A stretch of DNA of 64,000 bases from positions 9,300,001 to 9,364,000 of the forward strand of contig NZ_CP085193.1 of assembly GCF_024298965.1 (NCBI RefSeq), in the 5' to 3' direction. Position numbers and translations under genes: made by a program. Shown piece by piece: positions 45,070 through 54,885 of this stretch. The DNA comes from Streptomyces rapamycinicus NRRL 5491 (GTDB lineage Bacteria; Actinomycetota; Actinomycetes; Streptomycetales; Streptomycetaceae). Position 1 is the stretch's first letter, and each line of letters opens with the position of its first letter. Below the pieces are notes generated by a model, which was given only the letters and a program-made list of their open reading frames with translations, made no database searches and was not told the origin of the DNA.

Positions 45070-45246
45070 GGCCTCATCGCCAACTATTTCAACGGCAACG
45101 AGAAACTCTTCCTCGCTCACACGCACCCGGCCGTCGACAACCTCAAGCGTCGAGTCAGTGCGCAGAAGTCCACCTTCCGCACGATCAGCAGCCACATCGG
45201 CCGCAGCGACGTGACCGACTACGACGTCTTGGTCATCGATGAGTGC
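45070..45246 (+). pseudogene. SF1 helicase/AAA-ATPase fragment
   Basis: The plus frame directly outside the IS3-like terminus reads TGLIANYFNGNEKLFLAHTHPAVDNL, ISSHIGRSDVTDYDVLVIDEC, which matches the region from just after Walker A to Walker B of superfamily I DNA helicases (AAA_11/UvrD type). The Walker A half lies beyond the IS end and was not found; the reading is lost after DEC at about 45246. Confidence 0.6.
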
Positions 45247-45452
45247 AGGAAAGCGTCGACATCGAGTGTCACGGGGACCCGGATGGGCTGGTGTTGTTCC
45301 CAGAACTCGCCGGTCCAGTCACCACTGAGAAGCACGGTGCCGTCCTCGTTCGGTTCCGGACCCGGCTGCGTCCGCACTGCGGGGGCATTGGACCATCGTT
45401 TCCTTCGTCGGAAGAACACGTCGCACCTCCTGCGGGTGACCGCCACACTCAT
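45219..45452 (-). CDS. Small hypothetical protein
   Basis: A 77-residue reading starting MSVAVTRRRCDVFFRRRKRW with a basic N terminus and a folded-looking end DGTVLLSGDWTGEFWEQHQPIRVPVTLDVDAFL. It looks like the N-terminal or small-domain part of an unknown protein, possibly truncated where it meets the helicase fragment. The ribosome-binding site is weak. No family recognised. Confidence 0.4.
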   Translation of the reverse strand: MSVAVTRRRCDVFFRRRKRWSNAPAVRTQPGPEPNEDGTVLLSGDWTGEFWEQHQPIRVPVTLDVDAFLHSSMTKTS

Positions 45453-45526
45453 CGCGTAGATGATCCCAGTCCGGCCGCTCGACAGCAGGCCCCTTTGCTC
45501 GGATCCGCAGGTGTGAGGAGGACTGC

Positions 45527-45690
45527 TCAGCGCGGCAGTTTGCTGGTGCGTTCGGGGTGGGCGGCGGTGATGTAGCGCATTGCGGTGCTCGCGCTGATCC
45601 CGAACAGGCGGATCAGGTGGAGGTCTGCGGTCTCGAAGGCTTCGTCCAGGACCCGGTCCTGGCGGGCGGTCTGCATCGGGATCCCGGCGA
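45527..45690 (-). pseudogene. Tyrosine-recombinase C-terminal remnant
   Basis: The minus strand reads TADLHLIRLFGISASTAMRY and then HPERTSKLPR before a TGA at 45527. This pattern is the C-terminal end of streptomycete phage-type recombinases. About 54 codons remain; the catalytic core is absent. Confidence 0.5.
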
Positions 45691-45699
45691 GCCGGAAGG

Positions 45700-46025
45700 T
45701 GGGCGTTCTGGGCCGCGGCGAAGACCAAGTGCGGCGACCGCGAGGGCACCCAGATGCTGATCGAGGTCCTGCTGCTGCACCGGACTCTGCCTGCAGGGGC
45801 GGTCATCGCCGGGATGACCACGGTGTTGAAGGTTGGCGCGGTCAGCACCGACCTGGTGGCCATCGAAGCCCGCAAGGCCCTGGAGAACGTCGACACCGAG
45901 CCGGAGGACGATCCGCTCGACCAGGACGGTGACGACGGTGATGAGGGCACCGCCGACGACGGCGCGAAGGTGATCTCTCCGCACACCAAGCGGCTGCCGC
46001 CCGACTGGCACCAGCGCATGACCCC
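45700..46025 (+). pseudogene. IS21 istA C-terminal remnant
   Basis: The plus frame reads AFWAAAKTKCGDREGTQMLIEVLLLHRTLPAGAVIAGM followed by VSTDLVAIEARKALENV and an acidic stretch ending PPDWHQRM. It aligns with the C terminus of the intact IstA in this window (AFWAAARTAHGDAAGTRALIEVLLLHRRMPADVVEQGM). Only about 110 codons remain and no istB follows. Confidence 0.78.
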
Positions 46026-46163
46026 CACCAGCACTGCCGAGCCGTGCGCAGCCGAGGTCCCGGCCAGCAGGATGCCGCTGCCCGGTGACCCGGAGGACGC
46101 CACGATCGACGAACTCTGCCGGGACCTGCCCAGGATACGTGGCTCAGGGATAGGTTCGCGATC

Positions 46164-47011
46164 ATGGACGAAATGGACTTACTCAAGCGCTCCGGCGGTC
46201 CCGTACTCCGAAGCTGGATCAGCCGTGACCTGATCGCGCTCGGCCTCGCAGACGGCGACATCGTCATGTTCCACACCCGCATGTCCGCCATCGGCTACGT
46301 GGCCGGAGGACCGCAGACCATCATCGGCGCTCTGCGTGACGTGGTCGGAACGCAGGGAACCCTCATGGTGACCTGCGGCTGGAATGACGCGCCCCCTACG
46401 ACTTCGTCACATGGACACAGGGCTGGCAGTCCACCCTGCGTGCGGAACATCCCGCTTACGACCCCGATCTCAGCGAGGCAGACCACAACAACGGCCGCCT
46501 CCCCGAAGCACTGCGCCGCTGGCCCGGAGCCGTGCGCAGCCGTCATCCGGACGTCAGTTTCGCGGCTCTGGGAGCGGCGGCAGCCGAGCTGATGGCCGAC
46601 CACCCCTGGGACGATCCCCATGGCCCGGACAGCCCCCTTGCACGGTTGGTCGCCCGCAGCGGCCGGGTCCTTCTGATCGGCGCTCCTTTGGACACCATGA
46701 CACTGCTGCACCACGCCGAGGCGCTCGCCAATGCCCCCGGCAAGCGGTTCGTGGACTACGAACAGCCCATCCTCGTGCAAGGTCAACGGGTCTGGCGCCG
46801 CTTTCACTACATCGACTCGGAGGACGGGGCCTTCGACTACTCGGCAGTGGTGCCCGAAGGGCAAGAGCCGTTCGAAGCGATCGTCCGGGACATGTTCGCC
46901 GCGGGAATCGGCCGGCAGGGCAGGGTCGGCGCTGCCGAAAGCTATCTGTTCGAGACCGCGGAAGTCATCGACTTCGCTACACCCTGGATCGAGCACAAAC
47001 TGAACAGGTAG
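46164..47011 (+). pseudogene. Aminoglycoside N(3)-acetyltransferase, disrupted by one frameshift
   Basis: The N-terminal 75 residues (LIALGLADGDIVMFHTRMSAIGYVAGGPQTIIGALRDVVGTQGTLMVTCGWNDAPP) match AAC(3) enzymes, which acetylate the 3-amino group of deoxystreptamine aminoglycosides with acetyl-CoA. At 46389-46393 a run of five C residues is one base short of frame. The next frame continues cleanly with YDFVTWTQGWQSTLRAEHPAYDP, RWPGAVRSRHPDVSFAALG, MADHPWDDPHGPDSPLARLV and VLLIGAPLDTMTLLHHAEALA to the stop at 47011. If the indel is real the enzyme is inactive; a homopolymer sequencing error or a phase-variable tract would mean a functional resistance gene of about 281 residues. Confidence 0.85.
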
Positions 47012-47282
47012 AGACGCAGCAGAGGCATTCGCACGTCTCCGGGCCCGCTGTGTTCAAGAGGCATAGCCAGGGCAGCCAGAGCCGGTCAGGTCGCCCGAAG
47101 ACTTGTCGAACATCCCTCCGATCCTGCCGGACCGGTCCGCGAACTGGCCACTTCGCAGGTCTCTGACCTGGTGTGATGGCACCCACGTGTGTGCTGTTCC
47201 CTGATCCGCGGGTGAGTCACGCCTGCAGGTCGGCGGGCCTCGTGTAGGTCTCAGAGTGGCGCAATTGCCTTGTACGGATGGT

Positions 47283-47564
47283 CTATTGGCGATGCCAGTG
47301 GTGGTGAACCTGTTGTACGTCGGCTTCGAGAATGTCGCGCAGGTCATTGTCGTCCGCGGGGACGTCCAGCCCCAGCGCGCCGGCGACCTTGCGGTAGGAC
47401 GTCGTCATGTCCGGGTCTCCTGCGGCGACGAGGGACGACAGGAGCGCCTGGTCGGCGGGCGTGGCCCGGTCGACGAGGGTGAGGACCTCGACCCGGTCGG
47501 CGAGCGTCATGTGGGGGCGCGCGGAGCCGAGCTGCTGCCCGCCCGTCGTGGCCGTCGCCGTCAT
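47283..47564 (-). CDS. Small hypothetical protein
   Basis: A 93-residue, mostly helical protein with TLADRVEVLTLVDRATPADQALLSSLVAAG and a His-rich end VQQVHHHWHRQ. No recognised family, signal or membrane segment. It lies alone between the acetyltransferase and the lipoprotein. The unremarkable composition gives only moderate support for it being a real gene. Confidence 0.45.
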   Translation of the reverse strand: MTATATTGGQQLGSARPHMTLADRVEVLTLVDRATPADQALLSSLVAAGDPDMTTSYRKVAGALGLDVPADDNDLRDILEADVQQVHHHWHRQ

Positions 47565-47828
47565 GCTGCTCGCATGTGGCCCCCCTTCTCGCCAGCCAGA
47601 CCGGTCGGAGAGAAGGGGGAGAGGCCCGCACCTGGGCTGTTCTCTACGCCGGGCCCCTCGGGGACTCCGGGCCCCTCGGGGACTCCGGGCCCGGCGCGGT
47701 CGCTCGCGTGTCAGCCGTCCGCACTGACCATAAGTGGCGCCGGGCAGCTGATGACGGTGGTCGCCGGGTCGAGGTCTTCGCCTCGCATCCCTGAGCCCGA
47801 GTCACCGCCCCCCGGCCGCGTTTGCGGA

Positions 47829-48563
47829 TCAGGTGAAGTCGACGCCCGTTTCGCTGATCCTGACCGACACGTTGTGCCAGGCCGCGGGGGACACGTGGGG
47901 GTTGAGGAACTGGCAGTCGTACCCGGTGTCCTCGCCCACCTTCACGACCTTGAACGCCGGCATCCGGTCGCAGCGCAGCTCCCAGCCGGGCTCGTGGTAG
48001 CCGTCCCAGAACCGGCTGTACACGGCCTCGGACTTCAGCACCGTCGTCCCGCGGGCGCTGACGCCGTACTCGACAAGAAAGTCGCTCTCCCGGTACGTGG
48101 AGGGGACGGAGACGGTCCAGTGGACGTTCACCCCGTCGTATTTGACGGTGCACTCCGTCTTCTTCCCTGCCGCCAATTGCACACCGCCGCCGGCGCACCA
48201 CGCGCTCGTCCGGCCCTTGAACTGGGTCATGAGCAGCGTCTTCTGGCGGAGTGAGTACAGCACCTTCTCGGTCGCCGAGGCGCCCAGACCGGGGTCGGGC
48301 GGCAGGAGCTTCTCCGCCTGGTCGAGGCCGGAGACGAAGCCCTGGTACGTCTTCGTGACCCTGACCGGCAGTGCCTGGCCGGACGGTGAGGGGCTCCCCG
48401 TGGGGGTGAGGGTGGGGAAGGGGAAGGACGAGGCGCTCGGGCTCGGGACCGGTGCGGAGGCGGAGTCCTTGCCGCCGTCCTCGCCGGAGGAGGAACCGGA
48501 ACAGCCGCTCATCACCGCCGCGGCGATCACGCACAGGGAAAGTCGTGTCCAGACAAGGTCCAT
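47829..48563 (-). CDS. Putative lipoprotein of unknown function
   Basis: A 244-residue secreted protein from ATG 48563 with signal SLCVIAAAVMSGC and lipobox C21, a Ser/Pro/Gly-rich linker (SGSSSGEDGG, PSPSASSFPFPTLTP) to about residue 65, and a domain with four cysteines (AWCAGGG, KKTECTVKYDG, ELRCDRMPAF, GYDCQFLNP) that could form two disulfides. No known family was recognised. Longer upstream starts (to 48617) would add residues before the signal and are unlikely. Confidence 0.72.
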   Translation of the reverse strand: MDLVWTRLSLCVIAAAVMSGCSGSSSGEDGGKDSASAPVPSPSASSFPFPTLTPTGSPSPSGQALPVRVTKTYQGFVSGLDQAEKLLPPDPGLGASATEKVLYSLRQKTLLMTQFKGRTSAWCAGGGVQLAAGKKTECTVKYDGVNVHWTVSVPSTYRESDFLVEYGVSARGTTVLKSEAVYSRFWDGYHEPGWELRCDRMPAFKVVKVGEDTGYDCQFLNPHVSPAAWHNVSVRISETGVDFT

Positions 48564-48782
48564 GGGATTACTGATACCAGCTTCGCCCGGGCAGGGGGCC
48601 GCGAGTCGAAACCGCAACGGGCTTGTGGTCAGGCGTGTTGAACGCCTCCGTGCGGTTGCGGCAGGGAAGACGGCCGACGGGTGCGCGGACGTGCTACTGC
48701 TTGGCGACTGCGACCGGGGAAGATGACCGTGTGCCGCAGTTCAGCACGCCCCAGGTGCGATTCCACCGCTCGGCCATAGCCA

Positions 48783-49184
48783 CCCGGAGAGACCACCACC
48801 AGCGCACAGCCCCCGACGCCAGCCAACAAGGAGAGGCGTCCCAAGGGGCGGCAGCCGCTGCACAAGCAGGTAGCGCGACGCCACTGGATCAAAAGGAACT
48901 GCCCACGCTGCCACGCCGGCAAGGGCGCGGACTGTGCCATCGGCGACGGGACCGGCACCGGCGAAGTGCGCGCCGTCCCTCACGATGAGCGACTGCTGCC
49001 GATCGTGGAAGAACGCAAGAACAAAGCCCAGCAGACCCCCCGCCCCTGGCGGGTCTACGAGGTCACCTGCCCTGACCGCGGCAAAGCACCCGGCGCGCGC
49101 TGCGCGTCGCCGAGCGGAGGCGTGCATCGGTCACGCGTCGACCTGGCACGGGAGAACACTCGCAAAGGGCTGCCGCGGTCCTGA
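48783..49184 (+). pseudogene. Zinc-ribbon-like remnant without start codon
   Basis: A plus-strand frame lacking a usable start reads NCPRCHAGKGADCAIGDGTGTGEVRAVPHDERL and then RPWRVYEVTCPDRGKAPGARC before a TGA at 49182. The paired CxxC-type cysteines (CPRCHAGKGADC) resemble small zinc-binding proteins of actinobacterial mobile elements. The 5' end appears lost. Confidence 0.4.
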
Positions 49185-49323
49185 CCACCCGCGGCGGCAA
49201 CGGCAACGGCGCTCGCTCTGCACATGCTGGTGATCGTGGCCTACCTGGAGGCGTAGCGGCGGCGGAAATAGCCAGTGCTCCCGATAGGGAGCAGCGAGCG
49301 ACATGCGGAACACCAGCCCTTAC

Positions 49324-50859
49324 CGGTAGTTCGTTAAATCCGGTGGTGATGTGGGTTGACGGCCGGTCCGGTTGGTCGTAGGCCGGTGGTAGGAGTCAAC
49401 TGCCTTGCCGGAGGCCGGAGATGACCGCTCGCCGTCCGTGTCCGCCCGTGCCGGGGCCGTTGGAGGACTACGCGGCCCGGTTCGACGGCCTCTTCTTCAG
49501 CCTGGCCCAGCGGCGAGGGTTTCGCGAGTACCTGACCGGTCTGCCGGCACCACGGGAGCGGAACAAAACGATCACCTGCCTGGCAGGGGCAGAGCCGGTA
49601 GCGGGTGCGGGGATACCGGGGGTGCAGCGGCTGCAGTTCTTCCTGTCGGAGTCCCCTTGGGAGGCCGAGCAGGTCAACGACCGGCGGCTCGAGCTGCTGC
49701 GCGAGGAGCCGGCGACGGCTCCGCACGACGGCGGGGTCATCGTGATCGACGACTCCGGAGACCGCAAGGACGGCATGGCGACGGCGCATGTCGGCCGGCA
49801 GTGGCTGGGCCGGTACGGCAAGACCGACAACGGCATCGTCACCGTGACCACGGTATGGACCGACGGCCGCGTGTACTACCCGCTGCACACGACTCCCTAC
49901 ACCCCCGCCCACCACTTCACCCCGGGGCCGCACCGATCCGGCCTTCCGCACGAAACCGCAGCTGCCGCCGCCCTCGCGGCCCGCGGGAAGGAGGCGGGCT
50001 TCGGCTGCCGCGCGGTGGTCGCCGACTGCGCCTGTTCCGTCGGTGACGACTGGTACCTCGCACTGCGCGCGGCCGGCCTGGCCTACGTGGTCGCGCTCAA
50101 GCCGCACCGCGGCACCTGGGCCCGGACCGACCAGCCGCACACCCCCATCGAAGCCGCCCACGCCCTGACCTGGAAGGATGCCAAGCGTCCCGGCGACTGG
50201 ACACCCGTGGAGCGTCACTTCCGCGACGGGCACACCGAGACCTGGTGGGCCGCCGATGCCCGCCTGGGCGGCTACGGTCCCGACTCACCCTGCCGACTGG
50301 TCGTGGCCACCACCGACCCGGCCGGCCTGCCGGAGAAGGCCACCTGGTACCTGGCCACCAACCTGCCCCACCCCGACGCACCCCACGCCGCCACCAGCCC
50401 GCATCCGCCGGCCGACCTGGTCGAGATCGTCCGTCTCTACGGACTGCGGCCCTGGATCGAGCAGAGCTACAAACAGATCAAGGACGAACTCGGCTGGGCC
50501 GACTTCCAGGTCCGCTCCGACCGCGCCATCCGCCGCCACCAGATTCTGGTCAACTGCGCCTTCTCCTTCTGCTGGGACCAATGGTTCACACCACCAGGAC
50601 CCCTGGATACCACCGCGCCGGACCCGCGCCCCGACGAGGGGCCAGAGAGGGGGACTCATACCGTCCCACCAGCCCCAACCTCCCCGCTGGCCCAGGGCCT
50701 TACGAGCCATCCGTTCCCGGCTCACCCCCGCCGTCACCCTCAATCGATGGTGGCAAGCATGGACGGACAAAGACCCACCCGCCGAACTCCAGGCTCTGAT
50801 CGACGCGGTCACCACCGGACACGGCATTGACCTCTACTACCGGATTTAACGAACTACCG
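49324..50859 (+). mobile_element. IS701-family element
   Basis: A 1536-bp element with perfect 20-bp inverted repeats CGGTAGTTCGTTAAATCCGG (49324-49343 and complement at 50840-50859). The tetranucleotide TTAC directly flanks both ends (49320-49323 and 50860-50863), consistent with a target duplication. Confidence 0.88.
49421..50849 (+). pseudogene. IS701-family (DDE_5) transposase with a late frameshift
   Basis: Reads well from ATG 49421: FFSLAQRRGFREYLTGLPAPRERNKT, VIVIDDSGDRKDG (first Asp), FGCRAVVADCACS (second Asp region), GLAYVVALKPHRG, then YGLRPWIEQSYKQIKDELGWADFQVRSD with the catalytic Glu. Between about 50570 and 50660 the frame shifts, and the normal C terminus (RALRAIRSRLTPAVTL, ELQALIDAVTTGHGIDLYYRI) is found in the next frame to 50849. 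The catalytic part is intact. Confidence 0.82.
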
Positions 50860-50862
50860 TTA

Positions 50863-51467
50863 CCGCCTACGCCCTCGCCTTCGGCGGTCTGCTGCTCTTC
50901 GGCGGCCGCATCGCCGACCTGTGGGGCCGTAAGCGCACCTTCGTCACCGGCCTGATTGGCTTCGCCGCCGCGTCCGCCATCAGCGGCGCCGCGACGGGCG
51001 AGGCGATGCTGCTCGGTGCCCGAGCGCTCCAGGGCGCCTTCGGCGCGCTGCTCGCGCCCACTGTGCTCGGGTTGCTCACCGCCACCTTCACCGACCTCGG
51101 GGAGCGGGCGAAGGCGTTCGGCATCTTCGGTGCGATCGCCAGCAGCGGTGGAGCCGTGGGGCTGATCCTCGGCGGCTTCCTCACCGAATACCTGAACTGG
51201 CGCTGGATGTTCTTCGTCAACATCCCGTTCGCGGTCGTCGCCGCGCTCGGCGCGCACTTCGTGATCCGCGAGCCCGCAGCCGACGGCAACCGTGCCGCGC
51301 TTGACATTCCCGGGGTCGTGCTGACGTCGCTGGGTCTGGTCTCGCTGGTGTACGGCTTCACGCGCGCCGAGTCGGACGGCTGGTCCGATCCCGTCACCCT
51401 CGTTCTTCTCGCCGCCGCCGTGCTCCTGCTGCTGATGTTCGTGATCTTCGAAGCGAGGACCGAGGCT
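50863..51467 (+). pseudogene. MFS drug/proton antiporter (DHA2 type) fragment between two IS elements
   Basis: About 200 codons starting TAYALAFGGLLLFGGRIADLWGRKRTFVTG, containing the antiporter motif LGARALQGAFGALLAPTVLGLL and further membrane segments GLILGGFLTEYLNWRWMFFVNIPFAVVAAL and LVLLAAAVLLLLMFVIFEAR. It is the second to sixth-helix region of an EmrB/QacA-type exporter. The first helix is missing at the IS701 border and everything after about helix 7 is missing at the IS beginning at 51468. No continuation was seen on the far side of either IS. Confidence 0.8.
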
Positions 51468-52641
51468 GTGCCGCTCGAAAATTCGTCGCTGCACGTCATG
51501 CCGCGTCTCTGCACTCGTTGATGAGGCCGCCGAGGACTTGGGTGCGCGGAACTTTGCTGGTGGCCGGGCCATGCGCTGTGGCGGGTTGTGCGTGAGTGTT
51601 GGGTGGTAGCTGGTTGCGGGCCTGGTGGGGTCGGTGTTCGTTGTTGTGCCGTTCGTAGGCTGCAAGGACGTGGCGGGCGTGGGCCTCGTTCATGATGAGG
51701 ATGTGGTCGGGGGCTTCGTGTCGGATGCTGCCGATGATGCGTTCGCAGTGCGCGTTCATGCGGAGAGCCTGTGGCGTACTCCTGAGGGTCTCTGTCTGCT
51801 CCGCCTGGAAGTCGGCGTTGAAGGCCTCGCCGTACTCGCCGTCGCGGTCACGCAGCGAGAAGTGCGGAGTCTCGATGCGTATGCCCTGGTCAGCGGTGAG
51901 ATTCCTCGCCTGCTGTGCTGCCCGGTCCCGTGTGGGGCGGGCGGTGGCCCGGTGATGTGCGGCCGCCGGGTGCGTGCTCGAGGAACGCCAGCGTGTACAG
52001 CCGTCTGTCGAGCGCGGTGTCGATGTGGAAGAAGTCTGCGGCGATGATGCCCCCTTGGCTTGCGCGGTCAAGAACTCGCGCCAGGTGGGACCTGAACGAC
52101 GTGGCGCCGGATCGAAGCCCGCTGCATGCAGGATCTCCCAGACCGTCGAGGCGGGGATCCGATGCCCGAGTCGGGTCAGCTCCCCTTGGATCCGTCGGTG
52201 CCTCCACCGCGGAGTCTCTCGGGCCAGCCGCATGACGAGCGCCTTGATCGCGGCCGGGGTGGGCGGTCGTCCCGCGAGTCGGCGCGCGGTGTAGTCCCAC
52301 TTTGCGGCGATGAACGTGCGGTGCCAGGTGAGCAGGGTGCCTGGGGTGACAGGGAAGGCTTCGCGCCAGTGGCGTCGGGGGATCAGTGTGGACAGGGCTG
52401 CGAACCAGAGCCGGTCGGCGGGTTCATGCGGACCGGTCCGGCCAGTGGCGCGCAGGACCGCGTTCTCGTGCCGCAGCACTGCCAATTCTGCGTCCTTCGC
52501 TGTCCCGCGATGGAGGAGCACCGTTGGAACGGTCAGCAGCTTCCGAGTGACCTTGTACAGCAAGGAAACGATCACGCGGACATGGTCCCAGCGGCCTGGC
52601 CACACCTCGCCCGTCTGCGGCGATGACTTTTCGAGCGGCAC
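51468..52641 (-). mobile_element. IS3-like element, GCTCGAAAAG family
   Basis: A 1174-bp copy bounded by GTGCCGCTCGAAAATTCGTC (51468 onward) and the complement of GATGACTTTTCGAGCGGCAC ending at 52641. Same family as the copies at 15291 and 28436. It truncates the MFS gene. Confidence 0.85.
51496..52572 (-). pseudogene. rve-type transposase with compensating frameshifts over the first catalytic Asp
   Basis: Starts SLLYKVTRKLLTVPTVLLHRGTAKDAELAVLRHENAVLR. The overall frame stays open to 51496, but a segment of about 45 residues (between TAQAKG and ARPTRDRAAQQARNL) is in the wrong frame. The expected AADFFHIDTALDRRLYTLAFLEHA lies one frame over, so the first catalytic Asp is lost in the open reading. 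The second Asp (SLRDRDGEY) and Glu (NAHCERIIGSI) remain. Probably inactive. Confidence 0.8.
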
Positions 52642-52807
52642 AGGATAGCCCCGGGACAGGCGTCAGGTACCGTCCCGAGGCCGGTTCGGGAGATGTGTTC
52701 AGCGGACGGCCTTCAAGACCATGCAGCGTTCGGGGTCAGTACGCTTCATGGTCAGCTCCCCGTTGCCCTTCCTGCCCTCTCCCGCTTTCGTGCGCGGAGC
52801 CACCTGC

Positions 52808-53944
52808 TTACATCCATGCGGTCGAACCGTCGGGGCGCACGGGCACACTCCGTTTCCAGGAAACCCAGTCGTCCGTCCTCAGCGCTGCCTCGTCGATCTC
52901 AATACCCCAACCGGGACGTTCCGGGCGAAGGTCTAGGTATCCGTCGGCGGGGGCGTAGGGGTCCGGGCACCATGAGACGGTGTCGGGTTTGTACTCCAGG
53001 ATGCCGAAGTTGGTCGTGGCCGCCGCGAAGTGCACATTCGCCGCGGTCGCCAGCGGCCCCAGCGGGTTGTGTGGCGCCACGGGGACGTAGTGCGCGTCGG
53101 CGATGGCCGCGATCTTCAGCATCTGCGTCAGCCCGCCGACGACGCAGATGTCGGGCTGCACGATGTCGGTGCCCCCCGAGCTCAGCAGCGAAAGGAACTC
53201 GTGCGGGGAGTACAGCGACTCTCCCGTGGCCAGCGGTACGGCTAGCTCGCTGCGGATGCGTGACCAGGCTGGGATGTGCTCCGGCCGCAGCGGCTCCTCC
53301 AGAAACAGTGGCTCGTTCGGTGCCAGGGCCGCGCCCAGCTCGACGGCTTGCCGGGGCTGCCAGAGGCAGGCATGTGCGTCGAACGCGAACTCCCAGTCCG
53401 CGGGGTGTGCGTCGCGGACCTCGCCAAAGTAGCTGCCGAGCTCCCGCGCCACCCGCCCGAACCGGGTGCGGTGCAGGTCGCTTCGATAGGGGCTGAGCTT
53501 GAAGGCGGTGAAGCCGAAGCGTTGGTGCAGCTCCGAGGTGGTGTTCCGGAGTTCGGCGAGGTCGGGGGCTGTGTACAGCCCTGCGTACACGCGTACCCGG
53601 TCACGGACGGCGCCGCCGAGCAATTGGTAGACCGGTACCCCAAGCGCCTTCGCCGCGATGTCCCACAGCGCGAGGTCGATCGCGGCGATCGCGGCGAGCC
53701 CGAGTGCCCCCTGCGGGAAGCGGGAAGACTGGAGCAGAAACTGGTTGATGTGGCTGGGACGCCGAGCATCCATGCCTCTGATCTGCTCGAAGAGGTAGTC
53801 GAGCAGGGGCGGATACGCGAGGTCGGGGCCGTGGTTGTACACCTCCGACCAGCCCTCGACACCGGAGTCAGTGGTGATCTTCACCAGTACGCGGGGGCGG
53901 TCCCCCACCCGCTGCAGGTAGGTGTGGAGCGCGTTGATCCTCAT
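52808..53944 (-). CDS. Enolase-superfamily dehydratase (mandelate racemase/muconate lactonizing group)
   Basis: A 378-residue enzyme from ATG 53944. N-terminal capping domain, then the barrel with D189-A-H191 (FDAHACL), E216/E217 (FLEEPL), E242 (GESLYS) as metal ligands, IVQPDICVVGGLTQ and H292 in APHNPLGP as general acid/base. The D-x-H at the end of the second strand and late His fit the galactonate/gluconate-type acid-sugar dehydratases. It would remove water from an aldonic acid to give a 2-keto-3-deoxy acid. ATGA overlap with the upstream aldolase-family gene; last gene of the GntR-MFS operon. Exact sugar acid unknown. Confidence 0.88.
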   Translation of the reverse strand: MRINALHTYLQRVGDRPRVLVKITTDSGVEGWSEVYNHGPDLAYPPLLDYLFEQIRGMDARRPSHINQFLLQSSRFPQGALGLAAIAAIDLALWDIAAKALGVPVYQLLGGAVRDRVRVYAGLYTAPDLAELRNTTSELHQRFGFTAFKLSPYRSDLHRTRFGRVARELGSYFGEVRDAHPADWEFAFDAHACLWQPRQAVELGAALAPNEPLFLEEPLRPEHIPAWSRIRSELAVPLATGESLYSPHEFLSLLSSGGTDIVQPDICVVGGLTQMLKIAAIADAHYVPVAPHNPLGPLATAANVHFAAATTNFGILEYKPDTVSWCPDPYAPADGYLDLRPERPGWGIEIDEAALRTDDWVSWKRSVPVRPDGSTAWM

Positions 53945-54885
53945 GCCACGCGCTCCCTGCCGAGTTGGGGCACAAGGGAGCGCCACGGCTGGATCGCCTT
54001 GGCCACCTCCCGCGCGAGCGTGGCGGGCAGCGGATGGCTTGGCGGACGGACCTCGCGTCGGCACAGGCCGAGTTGGTGCATCGCCTCCTTGACCACGGAG
54101 ACGTTGTTCGCCGAGCCGTCCCTGGCCCGCAGCTCCTCGAAGTGCCTGATCCGCTGCCACACCCGGGACGCGGCGGCGTAGTCGCTCTTTCGGAGTGCCG
54201 AGAGCATCTCCAGGCACAGGGCGGGGGCGAGGTTGACCAGGCCCGAGGTGAAGCCGCGGGCACCGGCCTGCCAATAGGCGGGCGCGTAGGACTCCGCGAG
54301 GCCCGCGAGCCACAGTAGTTCGTCGCCTGCCTGCGTCTTGGCTGTGGTGAACGTGACGGGGTCGGCTACCGAGTACTTCAGCCCGACCACGTTGGGCGCG
54401 CGTTCGGTCAGGCGTGCGATGTGGGCGCCGGAGACGACGGGGTTGGTGAGGTAGGGCAGGACTCCGAGGTCGGGGACGGCAGCGGCGATGGCCGCGTTGT
54501 ACTCGACCCAGCCGTCGGCGGCCAGATACGGCACCACCGGCTGGTGGATCATGATGGCGTCCGCACCGAGGTCGCGTGCGAAGCAGGCGTCGGAGACAGC
54601 GGTGTGCACGTCGAGCCCCACGCCGGCGATGATCGTCGTAGTGGCGTCACGGGCCGAGATGACGCTCGCCAGCACGGCACGGCGCTCCTCAGGGGAGAGG
54701 GCGTAGAACTCCCCGGTGTTCCCGTTGACGGTGAGCGCGGACACGCCGTTGCCGATCAGGCGGGCGGCGAGCGCCACAGTCAGATCATGGTCGATCTTCC
54801 CGTCGGCGTCGTAGGGAACTACGGGAATTCCGACGACGGTGCTGAGGCGTTCGGCCAGGCCCGTGTGGTTGACGGAGCCGTTCAC
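53941..54885 (-). CDS. DHDPS/NAL-family aldolase or dehydratase (DapA-like)
   Basis: A 314-residue TIM-barrel protein with GNTGEF at 55-60, Y145 in LPYLTNP and the Schiff-base lysine K170 in VVGLKYS, the catalytic set of the dihydrodipicolinate synthase/N-acetylneuraminate lyase family. Beside an acid-sugar dehydratase and MFS carrier the expected role is a 2-keto-3-deoxy-acid aldolase or a 5-keto-4-deoxyglucarate-type dehydratase, not lysine biosynthesis. Start ATG 54885 overlaps the MFS stop by 4 bases and its own stop overlaps the next start by 4, so the three genes are translationally coupled. Confidence 0.88.
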   Translation of the reverse strand: MNGSVNHTGLAERLSTVVGIPVVPYDADGKIDHDLTVALAARLIGNGVSALTVNGNTGEFYALSPEERRAVLASVISARDATTTIIAGVGLDVHTAVSDACFARDLGADAIMIHQPVVPYLAADGWVEYNAAIAAAVPDLGVLPYLTNPVVSGAHIARLTERAPNVVGLKYSVADPVTFTTAKTQAGDELLWLAGLAESYAPAYWQAGARGFTSGLVNLAPALCLEMLSALRKSDYAAASRVWQRIRHFEELRARDGSANNVSVVKEAMHQLGLCRREVRPPSHPLPATLAREVAKAIQPWRSLVPQLGRERVA

